Positions 18,362-28,098 of a DNA stretch of 64,000 bases are shown one piece after another; the first letter of the stretch is position 1, and the number at the start of each line of letters is the position of its first letter. The notes under the pieces were generated by a model. The model was given only the letters and a program-made list of their open reading frames with translations. It was not told the DNA's origin and made no database searches. Source of the DNA: Hyunsoonleella jejuensis (GTDB lineage Bacteria > Bacteroidota > Bacteroidia > Flavobacteriales > Flavobacteriaceae); contig NZ_FOFN01000002.1 in the NCBI RefSeq assembly GCF_900111025.1, positions 558,001 through 622,000 of the forward strand. The letters are read 5' to 3'. A program made the translations under genes and the position numbers.

Positions 18362-19218
18362 CTGACAGTCTAAAATCATATCTCAATAGTCTTTTACAGC
18401 AACCCATCAAAAAAATTTCTAGGGTCTCAGGCGGCGACATCTCACAAGCCTACCGTATTGAAACCGCAACCAATAGTTATTTTTTAAAACTAAATAACGC
18501 TACCAATGCGTTAACCATGTTTCAAACTGAGACTTATGGGTTAGAGACTATCGCTAAGACCAACACTATAAAAACACCAACTGTCTTAGCTTGCGATAGT
18601 TTTAAAGATTCAGCGTTTTTGTTCATGGAATTTATTGAAAGCAAATCACCATCAACTAAAGATTTTATAAACCTTGGTGAACAATTAGCAAAATTACATG
18701 AAAGCACTTGTGATACGTATGGCTTAGACCATGATAATTTTATTGGCCGCTTACCGCAAAGCAATACCGAACATAGCGCTTGGGTCGATTTTTACACATA
18801 CGAACGCTTATTACCGCAACTAGAGTTAGCCAAACAACAAAGGTTACTTCTAAGCTCTGAATGTCCAAGTGTAACACACATAAAAACTCAACTAAAACCG
18901 CTTTTTGAAGACATTAAACCTAGCCTGCTTCACGGTGATTTATGGAGTGGCAATTACCTAATTTCAAAAAATGGCGAACCCTATTTGATAGATCCTGCCG
19001 TATATTATGGCCATCACGAAGTGGATATTGCCATGAGCAAACTCTTTGGTGGTTTTGGCGATGCTTTTTATGAGCGCTATTTTTCCCGTATACCATCTAG
19101 TGAACATTCTTCCGCAAGAATTGAGATATATCAATTGTACTTTTTATTAGTGCATTTAAATATGTTTGGGAGGTCTTACTACGGTTCTGTGAGTTCTATT
19201 TTGAGGAAGTATTTTTAA
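18358..19218 (+). CDS. Fructosamine kinase-family protein
   Basis: A 286-residue kinase-like protein with the FN3K hallmarks: LHGDLWSGNYL (catalytic aspartate and metal-binding asparagine) and DPAVYYGHHEVDIAMSKLFGGF. It would phosphorylate ketoamine adducts so that they break down, repairing glycated proteins. The frame is open upstream to 18340. The ATG at 18358 makes a 4-bp ATGA overlap with the preceding stop and is the better start. Confidence 0.88.
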   Translation: MTDSLKSYLNSLLQQPIKKISRVSGGDISQAYRIETATNSYFLKLNNATNALTMFQTETYGLETIAKTNTIKTPTVLACDSFKDSAFLFMEFIESKSPSTKDFINLGEQLAKLHESTCDTYGLDHDNFIGRLPQSNTEHSAWVDFYTYERLLPQLELAKQQRLLLSSECPSVTHIKTQLKPLFEDIKPSLLHGDLWSGNYLISKNGEPYLIDPAVYYGHHEVDIAMSKLFGGFGDAFYERYFSRIPSSEHSSARIEIYQLYFLLVHLNMFGRSYYGSVSSILRKYF

Positions 19219-19267
19219 ATCTAGAAAACCAACATCGCATCATTGAATTTTGAAGGTAACGCCATTA

Positions 19268-20956
19268 TTAAAACGGCACCTCACTAAATATATCCAAAAC
19301 TTGTTGCGTTACAGGATGTATAAACGTAAGTCGTTCTGCATGTAAACATAACCTTTCGCCTTTTACACCATACAAATCATCGCCAATTATTGCCATATTT
19401 AGACCTCCTGAGTGTGCCGCATGCACGCGTAATTGATGGGTGCGCCCTGTAATTGGATAAAAATAGATGCGTGTTTTTCCGTTTTCAACACCAACAACTT
19501 CGTATTTGGTTTTGGCAGGTTTACCATGTTGGTAACATACCAATTGTTGCGGACGGTTATCTAAATCTACCCTTAGCGGTAAATCGATAGTGCCCGATTT
19601 CGTTGAAACTTCACCATCAAGCAATGCAACATAACGTTTTTTTATGGCTCGTTCTATAAACTGTTTTTGAAGGTTTTTATGAGTTTTTTCATTTTTGGCT
19701 ACTAATAACAACCCAGAAGTAGACATATCCAACCGATGCACTAACAGCGGCCCTTTCGCTTTTGGTAAATAACGTTTCATTCTAGTGAGAACTGATTCTT
19801 GAATATGTTTCCCAGGTACCGATAAAAACTCATGTGGTTTATTCACTAACAACAGATAGTCGTCTTCATAAACAATGTCTAATGGAGCATTGTATTCTGA
19901 TACTGTTTGAATAGGATTGTCCTCTACATCTAAACCTTGCATCATGTGCCCTAAAATAGGTTCGCATTTACTGCGACACGACGGATAAAACTGTTTGTGC
20001 TTTCTAACTTCAGATTTTGGCGATGCCCCCCACCAAAATTCTGCCATAGCAATCGGTTTTAAATTGTTTTCATATGCATATTGAAACAACTTTGGTGCAG
20101 CACATTCTCCAGAGCCGGCAGGCGGTGGTACCATAGCATCCTTAAAAATATCTAGTAAATCTTTAGTATTTCCTTCAGCATTCAAAAATCTGTATTGCTC
20201 ATGCAAACGTTTCTGTAAGGATGCTGAGAGCGTAGCGCGCTTTTCTTTTAAAGCTTCAATAGGTTTTAGTAAGCCATCTAAATGATGCTTTGCAGCTTCA
20301 ATTTTGGCTTCCCAATCCTTTTTTAAATCCTTTAAACGGAAATGATAGTAAATACTTTCGCTTTTTAAACCTTCAAGTAAAACTTCAAACGCTTCAGAAG
20401 ACAAGGTGGTTTTAGCAGATTCACGCTTTAGATTTCGCGTTTTCTTTTTAGTTTTTATATCAGCTTTAAACGCTGCAAGTTCTTTATTATAAAGTTTTTG
20501 AAACTCATCTAAAGTCAACCTTGCTTGTTTAAGTTCTGATGCATTTTCTAACGTTTCAATTTCAGCATTTAGCCTATTTAATTCTGCTTCTCCCTTTTTG
20601 TAAAATCCAGTTTCATCCAATGTATTGTAAACTGTAGGTACAAAACCTTTATGATAATTACTTTCAGCCAACTTACCCGAAAACGCTGCTAAATATCCTA
20701 AATCACCATTATATTGCTGTACTACCATTACCCCAAACATTTTCCCTATAACTAAGCCTTCAGTATCAGGATGCAATCCAAAATTATGTTTAAAATCAGT
20801 TTGGGATTCTAAATAGCGTTGCAAATCTTCAGCCGCCAAAACACTCAATTCGTGCGGCTCATAATAGAATGGAAAGGTGAATTGTTTTGGTAAGACGATA
20901 TCAGCTTCAAAAGTAAACTTATGAAAAAACGTATCTGTAAAATTAGGGTGTTGCAT
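19268..20956 (-). CDS. RluA-family pseudouridine synthase with long N-terminal coiled coil
   Basis: A 562-residue protein. The C-terminal 200 residues or so form an RluA-type pseudouridine synthase: LLLVNKPHEFLSVPG, the catalytic-Asp motif LVHRLDMSTSGLLLVAKN, and GRTHQLRVHAAH. The N-terminal 330 residues are unusual. They include a long charged helical region (about 125-270) and a Cys-containing block (GSGECAAPKLFQYAYENNLKPIAMAEFWWG) known from large RluA homologues of Bacteroidota and some Proteobacteria. The target uridine is unknown. Its start overlaps the end of the next upstream gene by 14 bp. Confidence 0.88.
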   Translation of the reverse strand: MQHPNFTDTFFHKFTFEADIVLPKQFTFPFYYEPHELSVLAAEDLQRYLESQTDFKHNFGLHPDTEGLVIGKMFGVMVVQQYNGDLGYLAAFSGKLAESNYHKGFVPTVYNTLDETGFYKKGEAELNRLNAEIETLENASELKQARLTLDEFQKLYNKELAAFKADIKTKKKTRNLKRESAKTTLSSEAFEVLLEGLKSESIYYHFRLKDLKKDWEAKIEAAKHHLDGLLKPIEALKEKRATLSASLQKRLHEQYRFLNAEGNTKDLLDIFKDAMVPPPAGSGECAAPKLFQYAYENNLKPIAMAEFWWGASPKSEVRKHKQFYPSCRSKCEPILGHMMQGLDVEDNPIQTVSEYNAPLDIVYEDDYLLLVNKPHEFLSVPGKHIQESVLTRMKRYLPKAKGPLLVHRLDMSTSGLLLVAKNEKTHKNLQKQFIERAIKKRYVALLDGEVSTKSGTIDLPLRVDLDNRPQQLVCYQHGKPAKTKYEVVGVENGKTRIYFYPITGRTHQLRVHAAHSGGLNMAIIGDDLYGVKGERLCLHAERLTFIHPVTQQVLDIFSEVPF

Positions 20957-21347
20957 CTTTTAAAAAATCCCCAGAAATAATCTGTTGGCTATTCTCAATA
21001 TTCTGGTTGTAAAGATACACCCATGAAATTAAGGGTTCGCCATTTTCCAAAAAAACACTGGTTTGTACTCTTGTAAAAAGACTTTCTTTTAGATTATCCT
21101 CATCAAATCCTTCATAGTCGTCAAGAACACTAAAAACGTTATCAATATTTTGTAGCTTAAAAACTGTCCCAAAAACCTTGTTTGAAGAGCTGTCACTTAA
21201 AACAACCCCTGGAAACCAAGAAATCCTGTAGAGGATTCCTAATATATGACCTTTCCCTACTAGTTCTGAATTCTTAGAAAGAAATCGCGACATATCATTA
21301 TCCGATGCCTGTTGTAATGTGCCGTATACAAATAGGTATTTAGACAT
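20943..21347 (-). CDS. Gamma-glutamylcyclotransferase-like (AIG2) protein
   Basis: A 134-residue protein with the GGCT/AIG2 fold. It has the substrate loop FVYGTLQ, the G-x-L-Y segment ILGILYRI, and the catalytic-type glutamate in VLDDYEGFDE. This family cleaves gamma-glutamyl amides to give 5-oxoproline. That could feed the 5-oxoprolinase genes at 25.8-28.1 kb, though the link is speculative. The frame opens at a TTG, and the adjacent ATG at 21347 is the better start. Confidence 0.8.
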   Translation of the reverse strand: MSKYLFVYGTLQQASDNDMSRFLSKNSELVGKGHILGILYRISWFPGVVLSDSSSNKVFGTVFKLQNIDNVFSVLDDYEGFDEDNLKESLFTRVQTSVFLENGEPLISWVYLYNQNIENSQQIISGDFLKDATP

Positions 21348-21364
21348 CAAAAAATAACTAGGAG

Positions 21365-21754
21365 TTAAACAAACCTATTCAAATCCACCTGATTAATCTG
21401 CCCATGAGAAGCATGCGCTACCAACTCGCCATTTTTAATCACCAAAAGTTGCGGCGATTCGTGGATCAACTGAAACGCATAACCCACTTCATCCGAAATT
21501 TGGCGGTAATTCAAAATATCTAAGTAATACAAATCCAACTCCTTTTCGCTAAAATTATAGTCCTCAATAAACTGTCGTTGTACCATACTACTAATACCAC
21601 ATCGCGTAGAATGTTTAAAAATAACCTGAGTTTTTATGCTAGATTTTTGTTTTATGTAGTCAATCTGCTTCAAATCGTTTAAAGGAATCCACGGCAACAT
21701 CTTCTCCGCTTTCGCTACTTTTTCTCCTCCAAATAATTTATTTAATAATCCCAT
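21365..21754 (-). CDS. ytxJ: Bacillithiol-system redox protein YtxJ
   Basis: A 129-residue thioredoxin-fold protein of the YtxJ family (monothiol bacilliredoxin-like). The active-site segment is KHSTRCGISSMV with a single cysteine. The C-terminal half carries ESPQLLVIKNGELV, with the cis-proline segment typical of thioredoxin folds. Its presence implies that the organism makes bacillithiol. It lies 17 bp upstream of the cyclotransferase-like gene, and with the RluA gene they form a leftward unit. Confidence 0.85.
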   Translation of the reverse strand: MGLLNKLFGGEKVAKAEKMLPWIPLNDLKQIDYIKQKSSIKTQVIFKHSTRCGISSMVQRQFIEDYNFSEKELDLYYLDILNYRQISDEVGYAFQLIHESPQLLVIKNGELVAHASHGQINQVDLNRFV

Positions 21755-21820
21755 AAATTGCTATTAATTATACGTTATAATATTCAAACGTAAAGTCTGC
21801 ACATTTAGTGTTCACTATTT

Positions 21821-21930
21821 TGGGCGTTACCCCTTTGGTCGCTATGGCTCCCGAAGCGGGGTCGGGCTTTACGTTCCAAGTCCTCGGTCGTACCTCCCTG
21901 TGGGCTTTCCACTGCAATCCCTAACGCGCC
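21821..21930 (+). repeat. GC-rich dispersed intergenic repeat, copy A
   Basis: It begins GGGCGTTACCC and ends CAATCCCTAACGC, with GTCGGGCTTT and GTGGGCTTTCC inside. It is far more GC-rich than its surroundings. The ends form a short inverted repeat (GCGTTA / TAACGC). Related copies lie at 54783-54920 and 61191-61382. It fills most of the 363-bp gap between ytxJ and clpB. The rest of the gap shows no gene. Confidence 0.75.
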
Positions 21931-22117
21931 ACTGTTATGTGCTTACTCAAACCTTAAGTCGCTTATTAAGCTTAACCTTACAACTGACTAAAAGTCATTA
22001 TTCTTAGGAAAAATCAAGACATTTTGTCTTAAATTATAACACTTTCAAAATTGGTAAGGTAATTGACTTATACATTGCAAAAATAGAGTTAGAAAAACAC
22101 ACCATAAAATATAAACG

Positions 22118-24721
22118 ATGAATTTTAATAATTATACCATAAAATCACAAGAAGCCATACAACAGGCGCAACAAATAGCGCAAAGCTTCGGGCATCAACA
22201 AATAGAAAATGAGCATATTTTTAAGGGCATTTTCGAAGTTGATGAAAATGTATTACCATTTATCTTAAAAAAGTTAAATGTAAATGTTTCAATCTTAGAG
22301 CAAGCACTAAACAAGCAACTGGAAAGTTTCTCTAAAGTTTCAGGTGCAGACATTATGCTTTCTCGAGAAGGGGGAAAAACCTTAAACGAAGCGTCAATCA
22401 TTGCCAAAAAAATGAAAGACGACTTTGTGTCTATAGAACATTTAATTCTAGCAGTTTTTAAATCAAATAGCAAAATTGCACAAATGCTAAAAGACCAAGG
22501 TGTTACCGAAAAAGGCCTAAAAGCAGCTATTGAAGAACTGCGTAAGGGCGAAAACGTTACGTCTCAAAGTCAGGAGGAAACGTACAACGCTTTAAATAAA
22601 TATGCAAAAAACCTAAACCAGCTTGCAAAAGACGGAAAATTAGATCCTGTTATTGGTCGTGATGAAGAGATTCGTAGAATTCTTCAAATATTATCACGTC
22701 GTACCAAAAACAATCCAATTTTGGTTGGAGAACCAGGAACTGGTAAAACCGCAATTGCTGAAGGTTTGGCACATAGAATTATTGATGGCGACATCCCTGA
22801 AAATCTAAAGGAAAAACAAATTTTTGCTTTAGATATGGGAGCGCTTATCGCGGGAGCAAAATATAAAGGTGAGTTTGAAGAGCGTTTAAAAGCAGTCATC
22901 AAAGAAGTTACAACTAGTGATGGCGATATCGTACTATTTATAGACGAAATACACACACTTGTAGGTGCAGGTGGCGGCCAAGGTGCGATGGATGCGGCTA
23001 ACATTTTAAAGCCAGCATTAGCCCGTGGTGAATTGAGAGCCATAGGTGCAACTACATTAGATGAATATCAAAAATACTTTGAAAAAGACAAAGCCCTAGA
23101 GCGTCGTTTTCAAAAAGTAATGGTAGATGAGCCAGATACCGAAAGTGCTATTTCAATTTTAAGAGGAATTAAGGAAAAGTACGAAACACATCATAAAGTA
23201 CGTATAAAAGACGATGCTATTATTGGCGCAGTGGAATTGTCTCAACGCTATATTACAAACCGTTTTTTACCAGATAAGGCTATCGATTTAATGGATGAAG
23301 CAGCATCTAAAATGCGTATGGAAATCAATTCTAAACCAGAGGAACTCGATGTTTTGGATAGAAAAATCATGCAATTGGAAATTGAAATTGAAGCGATAAA
23401 GCGCGAGAAAGATGAAACTAAATTAAAATCATTAAGTTCTGATTTGGCAAACCTTAAAGAACAACGCAATGAGATTTTCGCGAAATGGAAAAGTGAAAAA
23501 GAAGTGGTAGATAATATTCAGAATACAAAATCTGATATTGAAAACTTCAAACTTGAAGCTGAAAAAGCAGAACGCGAGGGTGATTACGGAAAAGTAGCAG
23601 AGTTACGCTATGGCAAGATAAAAGAAGCCCAAGAGCAACTTGAAAACTTACAAAAGCAATTACAAGAACAATCTGAAAACTCTTTGATAAAAGAGGAAGT
23701 AACCTATGATGATATTGCTGAAGTTGTAGCAAAATGGACAGGTATTCCAGTAACCAAAATGCTGCAAAGTGAGCGTGAAAAGTTATTGAAGTTGGAAGAC
23801 GAGTTACACAAACGTGTAGTTGGGCAAGAAGAAGCCATTGAAGCTGTGAGTGATGCGGTTCGTAGAAGTCGTGCAGGTTTACAAAATCCACAAAAACCTA
23901 TTGGAACATTTTTATTCCTAGGAACAACTGGTGTTGGTAAAACCGAATTAGCTAAGGCTTTAGCTGAATACTTGTTTGATGATGAAAACGCAATGACCAG
24001 AATAGATATGAGTGAATATCAAGAACGTCATGCCGTAAGTAGATTGGTTGGTGCACCTCCAGGATATGTAGGTTATGATGAAGGTGGACAATTAACTGAA
24101 GCCGTTAGGAGAAAGCCGTATTCAGTAGTACTATTAGATGAAATCGAAAAAGCACACCCTGATACGTTCAATATTTTATTACAAGTTTTGGATGAAGGGC
24201 ATTTAACTGATAACAAAGGGCGTGTAGCAAATTTCAAAAACACTATCATAATTATGACATCCAACATGGGCAGTCAGATTATACAAGAACGTTTTGAGGC
24301 TACCAAGGATATCGATTCAGCAATAGAAGCTGCAAAAATTGATGTGTTAGCCCTATTAAAACAAAGTGTAAGACCGGAATTCTTAAACAGAATTGACGAT
24401 ACGGTAATGTTTACGCCTTTAACCAAGGAAAATATCACCGATATTGTGGGGCTTCAACTAAAAAATGTGACTAAGATGTTAGCGCATCAAAATATTACAT
24501 TTGATGCCACACAAGAAGCAGTGGCTTATTTAGCAGAAAAAGGTTATAACCCAGAATACGGTGCTAGACCCGTGAAAAGAGTGATTCAAAAAGAAGTGCT
24601 CAACGCTCTAAGTAAAGAGATTTTAGCTGGAAAAGTAACAACAGATAGCGTTATCCTCTTGGACGCTTTTGATGACATGTTGGTTTTTAGAAATCAAAGC
24701 GACTTAGTAGAAAACATATAA
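22118..24721 (+). CDS. clpB: ATP-dependent disaggregase ClpB
   Basis: An 867-residue HSP100 disaggregase. The N-domain covers about 1-145. The first AAA module has Walker [10 protein letters not shown] and [16 protein letters not shown] coiled-coil middle domain (about 405-525) distinguishes ClpB from ClpA and ClpC. The second AAA module has [15 protein letters not shown] and [15 protein letters not shown]. With DnaK it rescues aggregated proteins after stress. It is monocistronic with a terminator 30 bp downstream. No CIRCE or other heat-shock operator was recognised in the upstream gap. Confidence 0.97.
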   Translation: MNFNNYTIKSQEAIQQAQQIAQSFGHQQIENEHIFKGIFEVDENVLPFILKKLNVNVSILEQALNKQLESFSKVSGADIMLSREGGKTLNEASIIAKKMKDDFVSIEHLILAVFKSNSKIAQMLKDQGVTEKGLKAAIEELRKGENVTSQSQEETYNALNKYAKNLNQLAKDGKLDPVIGRDEEIRRILQILSRRTKNNPILVGEPGTGKTAIAEGLAHRIIDGDIPENLKEKQIFALDMGALIAGAKYKGEFEERLKAVIKEVTTSDGDIVLFIDEIHTLVGAGGGQGAMDAANILKPALARGELRAIGATTLDEYQKYFEKDKALERRFQKVMVDEPDTESAISILRGIKEKYETHHKVRIKDDAIIGAVELSQRYITNRFLPDKAIDLMDEAASKMRMEINSKPEELDVLDRKIMQLEIEIEAIKREKDETKLKSLSSDLANLKEQRNEIFAKWKSEKEVVDNIQNTKSDIENFKLEAEKAEREGDYGKVAELRYGKIKEAQEQLENLQKQLQEQSENSLIKEEVTYDDIAEVVAKWTGIPVTKMLQSEREKLLKLEDELHKRVVGQEEAIEAVSDAVRRSRAGLQNPQKPIGTFLFLGTTGVGKTELAKALAEYLFDDENAMTRIDMSEYQERHAVSRLVGAPPGYVGYDEGGQLTEAVRRKPYSVVLLDEIEKAHPDTFNILLQVLDEGHLTDNKGRVANFKNTIIIMTSNMGSQIIQERFEATKDIDSAIEAAKIDVLALLKQSVRPEFLNRIDDTVMFTPLTKENITDIVGLQLKNVTKMLAHQNITFDATQEAVAYLAEKGYNPEYGARPVKRVIQKEVLNALSKEILAGKVTTDSVILLDAFDDMLVFRNQSDLVENI

Positions 24722-24750
24722 AAAATAGTTTAGTTTGGTTGGTTAGTTTG

Positions 24751-24790
24751 AAAAGCAACGGGCTCCTTTCTTTGGCAAACGTTGCTTTTT
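24751..24790 (+). terminator. Intrinsic terminator of clpB
   Basis: AAAAGCAACG pairs with CGTTGCTTTT around a 19-base loop and is followed by a T-rich tract. Confidence 0.85.
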
Positions 24791-25048
24791 CTTTATACAA
24801 TCACTGTATTCATAACCGTTTGTATATCACATATTAAGACTGAAAAACGAATCCATTCATCGAAAAAGGAAATAATAAAAGGGCTTGGTTCATAATAATT
24901 ATTACTTTTAAATGTTTATTATTCTGTTGATAAAAATCTATAAAGGCATCCCATTGTCTTGTCTTAAATTTTTAATTTCACACAAATCTTATCGCCCCAA
25001 TAAGAAGAATAAAAAGTTATAATATTTAAAGGAAACCTACTTTTATTT
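24791..25048. other. Intergenic stretch without recognised content
   Basis: AT-rich DNA between the clpB terminator and deoC. I see no gene and no clear promoter consensus. Confidence 0.6.
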
Positions 25049-25792
25049 ATGAATTTATCCAACTTTATAGATTACACATTTTTAAAGCCAACTGCTACGG
25101 AAAGAGATATTATAAATGTGTGTAAAATAGCAAAGGCAAATAAGTATTTTTCGGTATGCGTAAATGGTAGCTACGTAAAATTAGCGCAAGAATTATTAAA
25201 AGATACCGAGGTAAAAGTATGTACCGTTATAGGTTTCCCTTTTGGCGCCATGTCCACACAAAGTAAAATTTCTGAAGCCATAAATGCTGTTGCAGATGGA
25301 GCCGAAGAGATAGATATGGTAATAAATCTTGGATATCTTAAAAGTAGTAATTACGTCTCTGTTTTAAGAGATATTTCAGACGTTAAAAGGGCAATAGGCA
25401 ATACTACGTTAAAAGTGATTATTGAAATTTCTGAGCTAAACAAAAATGAAATTGTTAAAGCTTGTGAAATTGCAGTAGATGCCAATGCCGATTTTGTAAA
25501 AACATCTACAGGTTTTGCTTCTGGAGGTGCTACGTTTACTGCAGTGAAAATCATGAAAAAAACTGTTAAAGACAGTGCCAAAATCAAGGCATCTGGTGGT
25601 ATTAGCGATTTTGAAACTGCTGTAAAATATTTAGAAGCTGGTGCGGATAGAATTGGCACTTCTTCAGTTCTTAAACCAGAGAAAGACACACTGCAAAAAC
25701 GAAATTCTAAAATATACAGACGCTATATGGAAACCTCTCAAAAAAGTGAAGTTTCCCTAGAAGTCTTAAAGGATATTAAAGTAGAGCTTTAA
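25049..25792 (+). CDS. deoC: Deoxyribose-phosphate aldolase, divergent paralogue
   Basis: A 247-residue class I aldolase that cleaves 2-deoxyribose 5-phosphate to glyceraldehyde 3-phosphate and acetaldehyde. The catalytic set is intact: D89 in EEIDMVIN, Schiff-base K151 in FVKTSTG and K180 in IKASGG. It differs from the second copy (33974-34639) at the N-terminus (IDYTFLK in place of IDHTLLK) and by a basic C-terminal tail after residue 205. It converges on pxpC with a 17-bp overlap. The divergence leaves room for a different aldehyde substrate. Confidence 0.88.
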   Translation: MNLSNFIDYTFLKPTATERDIINVCKIAKANKYFSVCVNGSYVKLAQELLKDTEVKVCTVIGFPFGAMSTQSKISEAINAVADGAEEIDMVINLGYLKSSNYVSVLRDISDVKRAIGNTTLKVIIEISELNKNEIVKACEIAVDANADFVKTSTGFASGGATFTAVKIMKKTVKDSAKIKASGGISDFETAVKYLEAGADRIGTSSVLKPEKDTLQKRNSKIYRRYMETSQKSEVSLEVLKDIKVEL

Positions 25793-26630
25793 GATTAAAG
25801 TTGATTTTATCGCCTGTAAACTTTTGTGCTAAAGTATTAATTGCCATTTCAGAAAGTTGTAAAACTCTCGGATAGCCACCTGTAGTTTGACAATCCCGCA
25901 TTAATACAATTAGTTTTCCAGAAGGTGTTAATTGTACCGTTCCTGGTAATACAGATGATGTAAGGATTGGTTCTAGATTATTCTCAAAGGGCTCTTTAAG
26001 CTGATATGCCATCCGATTATTATCTTTTGAAACCGTAAATATAGTCTTAAATAATTGTTTCTTTTGAATTTCACTCAGTCTATCAAACTCAAGTCCTTGA
26101 TAAACTTCCAATGTTGATGATGTAAGATATGAATCATCAATTTTTAATCCTGCAAAGTGTTTTTGGCTAGCAGTAAGTGATTTATTAATATTCAATACAT
26201 CACCCTTTTTTAAATTTCTGTATTCAGTTATGCCCTGATACATGCTTTTACTACCTAAAACTTCTTTAGTCTTAAAACCACCTGAAACTGCCAAATAAGT
26301 TCTGAACCCAGAGACTAGGGTTCCATAACGCAAAACATCACCTTTCTTAATAGAAATGATGCGATTGTTTTCAATCCTATTTTTATTAATTGAAGCCTTC
26401 ATATTGGCTCCAGTAATAGCTATAGCCGCGTCAATTTCAAATACTAATTTGGGCCCGCTCATGGTAATTTCTAAAACCGCAGCATCCTGATTGTTTCCAA
26501 CCAAAGCATTTGCTATCGCTGCTGCTCTTGAATCCATTACACCAGAAACTGGCACACCATAATGCTGATAGCCCATTCTGCCATTATCTTGAATAGTTGT
26601 ATAAAGTCCCGCGCTTAACACCTTAACCAT
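25776..26630 (-). CDS. pxpC: 5-oxoprolinase subunit PxpC
   Basis: A 284-residue protein of the biotin-dependent carboxyltransferase/KipA family (AHS2 domain). It carries GLYTTIQDNGRMGYQHYGVPVSGVMD and MRDCQTTGGYPRVLQ. With PxpA and PxpB it forms the bacterial ATP-dependent 5-oxoprolinase that opens pyroglutamate to glutamate. It is last in the operon and overlaps pxpB by 8 bp. Confidence 0.93.
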   Translation of the reverse strand: MVKVLSAGLYTTIQDNGRMGYQHYGVPVSGVMDSRAAAIANALVGNNQDAAVLEITMSGPKLVFEIDAAIAITGANMKASINKNRIENNRIISIKKGDVLRYGTLVSGFRTYLAVSGGFKTKEVLGSKSMYQGITEYRNLKKGDVLNINKSLTASQKHFAGLKIDDSYLTSSTLEVYQGLEFDRLSEIQKKQLFKTIFTVSKDNNRMAYQLKEPFENNLEPILTSSVLPGTVQLTPSGKLIVLMRDCQTTGGYPRVLQLSEMAINTLAQKFTGDKINFNLKALL

Positions 26631-27354
26631 CTAGCACCTCACTTTCTATTTGATATATACCAGCATCAACTAAGGTTTGAATGTCCTGATACACTTTTAA
26701 GGTTACTGGATAAAATTGGAGACTATCACCAGCTTTCGCAAAACATGGTTCTGCTTTTGAAACATCAAAAAAATGGACTGGACTGTTTCCGATAATATTC
26801 CATCCTCCAGGGCTTTCACTAGGATAAACACCTGTTTGTTTGCCACCAATAGCTACAGCGCCTTTTTCAATTTTCAATCGTGGAGTCGCTCTTCTTGGTG
26901 TAAATAGCTGCTCATCTAAACCTCCTAGGTATAAAAAGCCTGGTAAAAATCCGATAAAATAAATCGTGTAGACGCTTTGTGAATGCATCTTAATAACATC
27001 ATCTACGTCTATGCGCTTTTCTTTTGAAAGCAATTCCAAATCAATTCCAAAACTTTGATCATAGCACACAGGGATTTTCCATAGGGTATGTTTCGACTCA
27101 TAAACCTCATCTGCCGATTGATACAAATCACTCAACTTTAATATTTCAGAAGAAACATCAAAGTTTGAAACATCATAAGTAATTAAAAGTGATGCATAGG
27201 CATGATTTAAAGTCATAATATTGGAGAAATCACTTTGCGCTATTTTTGATTTAAACCTTAGTATATCATTTAAGATAGCTTTATCAATATACTGAGGCCA
27301 CTCCATAAGAATTGAAGACGCTCCAAATTGTTTATATATTAACTCAAACGTCAT
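26623..27354 (-). CDS. pxpB: 5-oxoprolinase subunit PxpB
   Basis: A 243-residue AHS1/KipI-family protein with IYFIGFLPGFLYLGGLDEQLFTPRR and VAIGGKQTGVYPSESPGGWNIIG, the hallmark blocks of PxpB. The frame opens at a TTG. The next codon is an ATG at 27354, placed three bases after the pxpA stop, and is the likely start. It interacts with PxpC in 5-oxoprolinase. Confidence 0.93.
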   Translation of the reverse strand: MTFELIYKQFGASSILMEWPQYIDKAILNDILRFKSKIAQSDFSNIMTLNHAYASLLITYDVSNFDVSSEILKLSDLYQSADEVYESKHTLWKIPVCYDQSFGIDLELLSKEKRIDVDDVIKMHSQSVYTIYFIGFLPGFLYLGGLDEQLFTPRRATPRLKIEKGAVAIGGKQTGVYPSESPGGWNIIGNSPVHFFDVSKAEPCFAKAGDSLQFYPVTLKVYQDIQTLVDAGIYQIESEVLDG

Positions 27355-27357
27355 CAA

Positions 27358-28098
27358 TTATTGAATGAGAATATCTTTTGATTCTAAACTATGCACTAAT
27401 CTATTGACCAATCCAATTGCTTTGGGGTTATCACCATGAATACAAAATGTATGTGCCTTTATTTCAATCTTCTTACCCGATGCAGTTTTTACTTTTCCTT
27501 CAGAAATCATCCGAAACACATGTTCAAATACTTCATTTTCATCGTTTAAAACTGCATTTTCTTTTTGTCTAGAAACCAAAGTTAAATCGTCGTTATAATT
27601 TCTATCAGCGAAGGCCTCATAGATTATGGGGATTTTATTTTGCACGGCAACGTCTGCAATTACAGATTTATAGGGCACATAAAGATATACTGGTAAGTGC
27701 ATGCTCTTCATCACTTCAACTATAACGGTTGCAATATTTTTGTCCTTCATTGCCATATTGTAAAGCGCGCCGTGTGGTTTCACATGATGTAAAGCAGCAT
27801 GCTCTTCTTCTATAATTGCTTTTAAGTTATTTAATTGATCTTCTATGGTTTTAAACAATGCTGCACAAGGCATTTCCATAGGAATTCGTCCAAAATTTTC
27901 AACATCAGGAAACGACGGGTGTGCACCAATTTTAACATTATAACGCTTCGCTAACCGCACTGCAGTTCGCATAGTGTTTTCATCTCCTGCATGTCCGCCA
28001 CAAGCGATGTTACATGAGGAAATAAAGGGCATCAATTGTGCGTCGTTGCCTATGCCCTCTCCTAAATCGGCATTTATATCTATGGAAAACTGTGGCAT
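27358..28098 (-). CDS. pxpA: 5-oxoprolinase subunit PxpA (LamB/YcsF family)
   Basis: A 246-residue LamB/YcsF protein. It has DINADLGEGIGNDAQLMPFISSCNIACGGHAGDE, VKPHGALYNMAMKD, EAFADRNYNDD and the C-terminal CIHGDNPKA. These are the conserved acid/histidine clusters of the subunit thought to act on 5-oxoproline. It overlaps the stop of the NRAMP-like gene by one base, so the four genes form a tight operon. Confidence 0.94.
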   Translation of the reverse strand: MPQFSIDINADLGEGIGNDAQLMPFISSCNIACGGHAGDENTMRTAVRLAKRYNVKIGAHPSFPDVENFGRIPMEMPCAALFKTIEDQLNNLKAIIEEEHAALHHVKPHGALYNMAMKDKNIATVIVEVMKSMHLPVYLYVPYKSVIADVAVQNKIPIIYEAFADRNYNDDLTLVSRQKENAVLNDENEVFEHVFRMISEGKVKTASGKKIEIKAHTFCIHGDNPKAIGLVNRLVHSLESKDILIQ

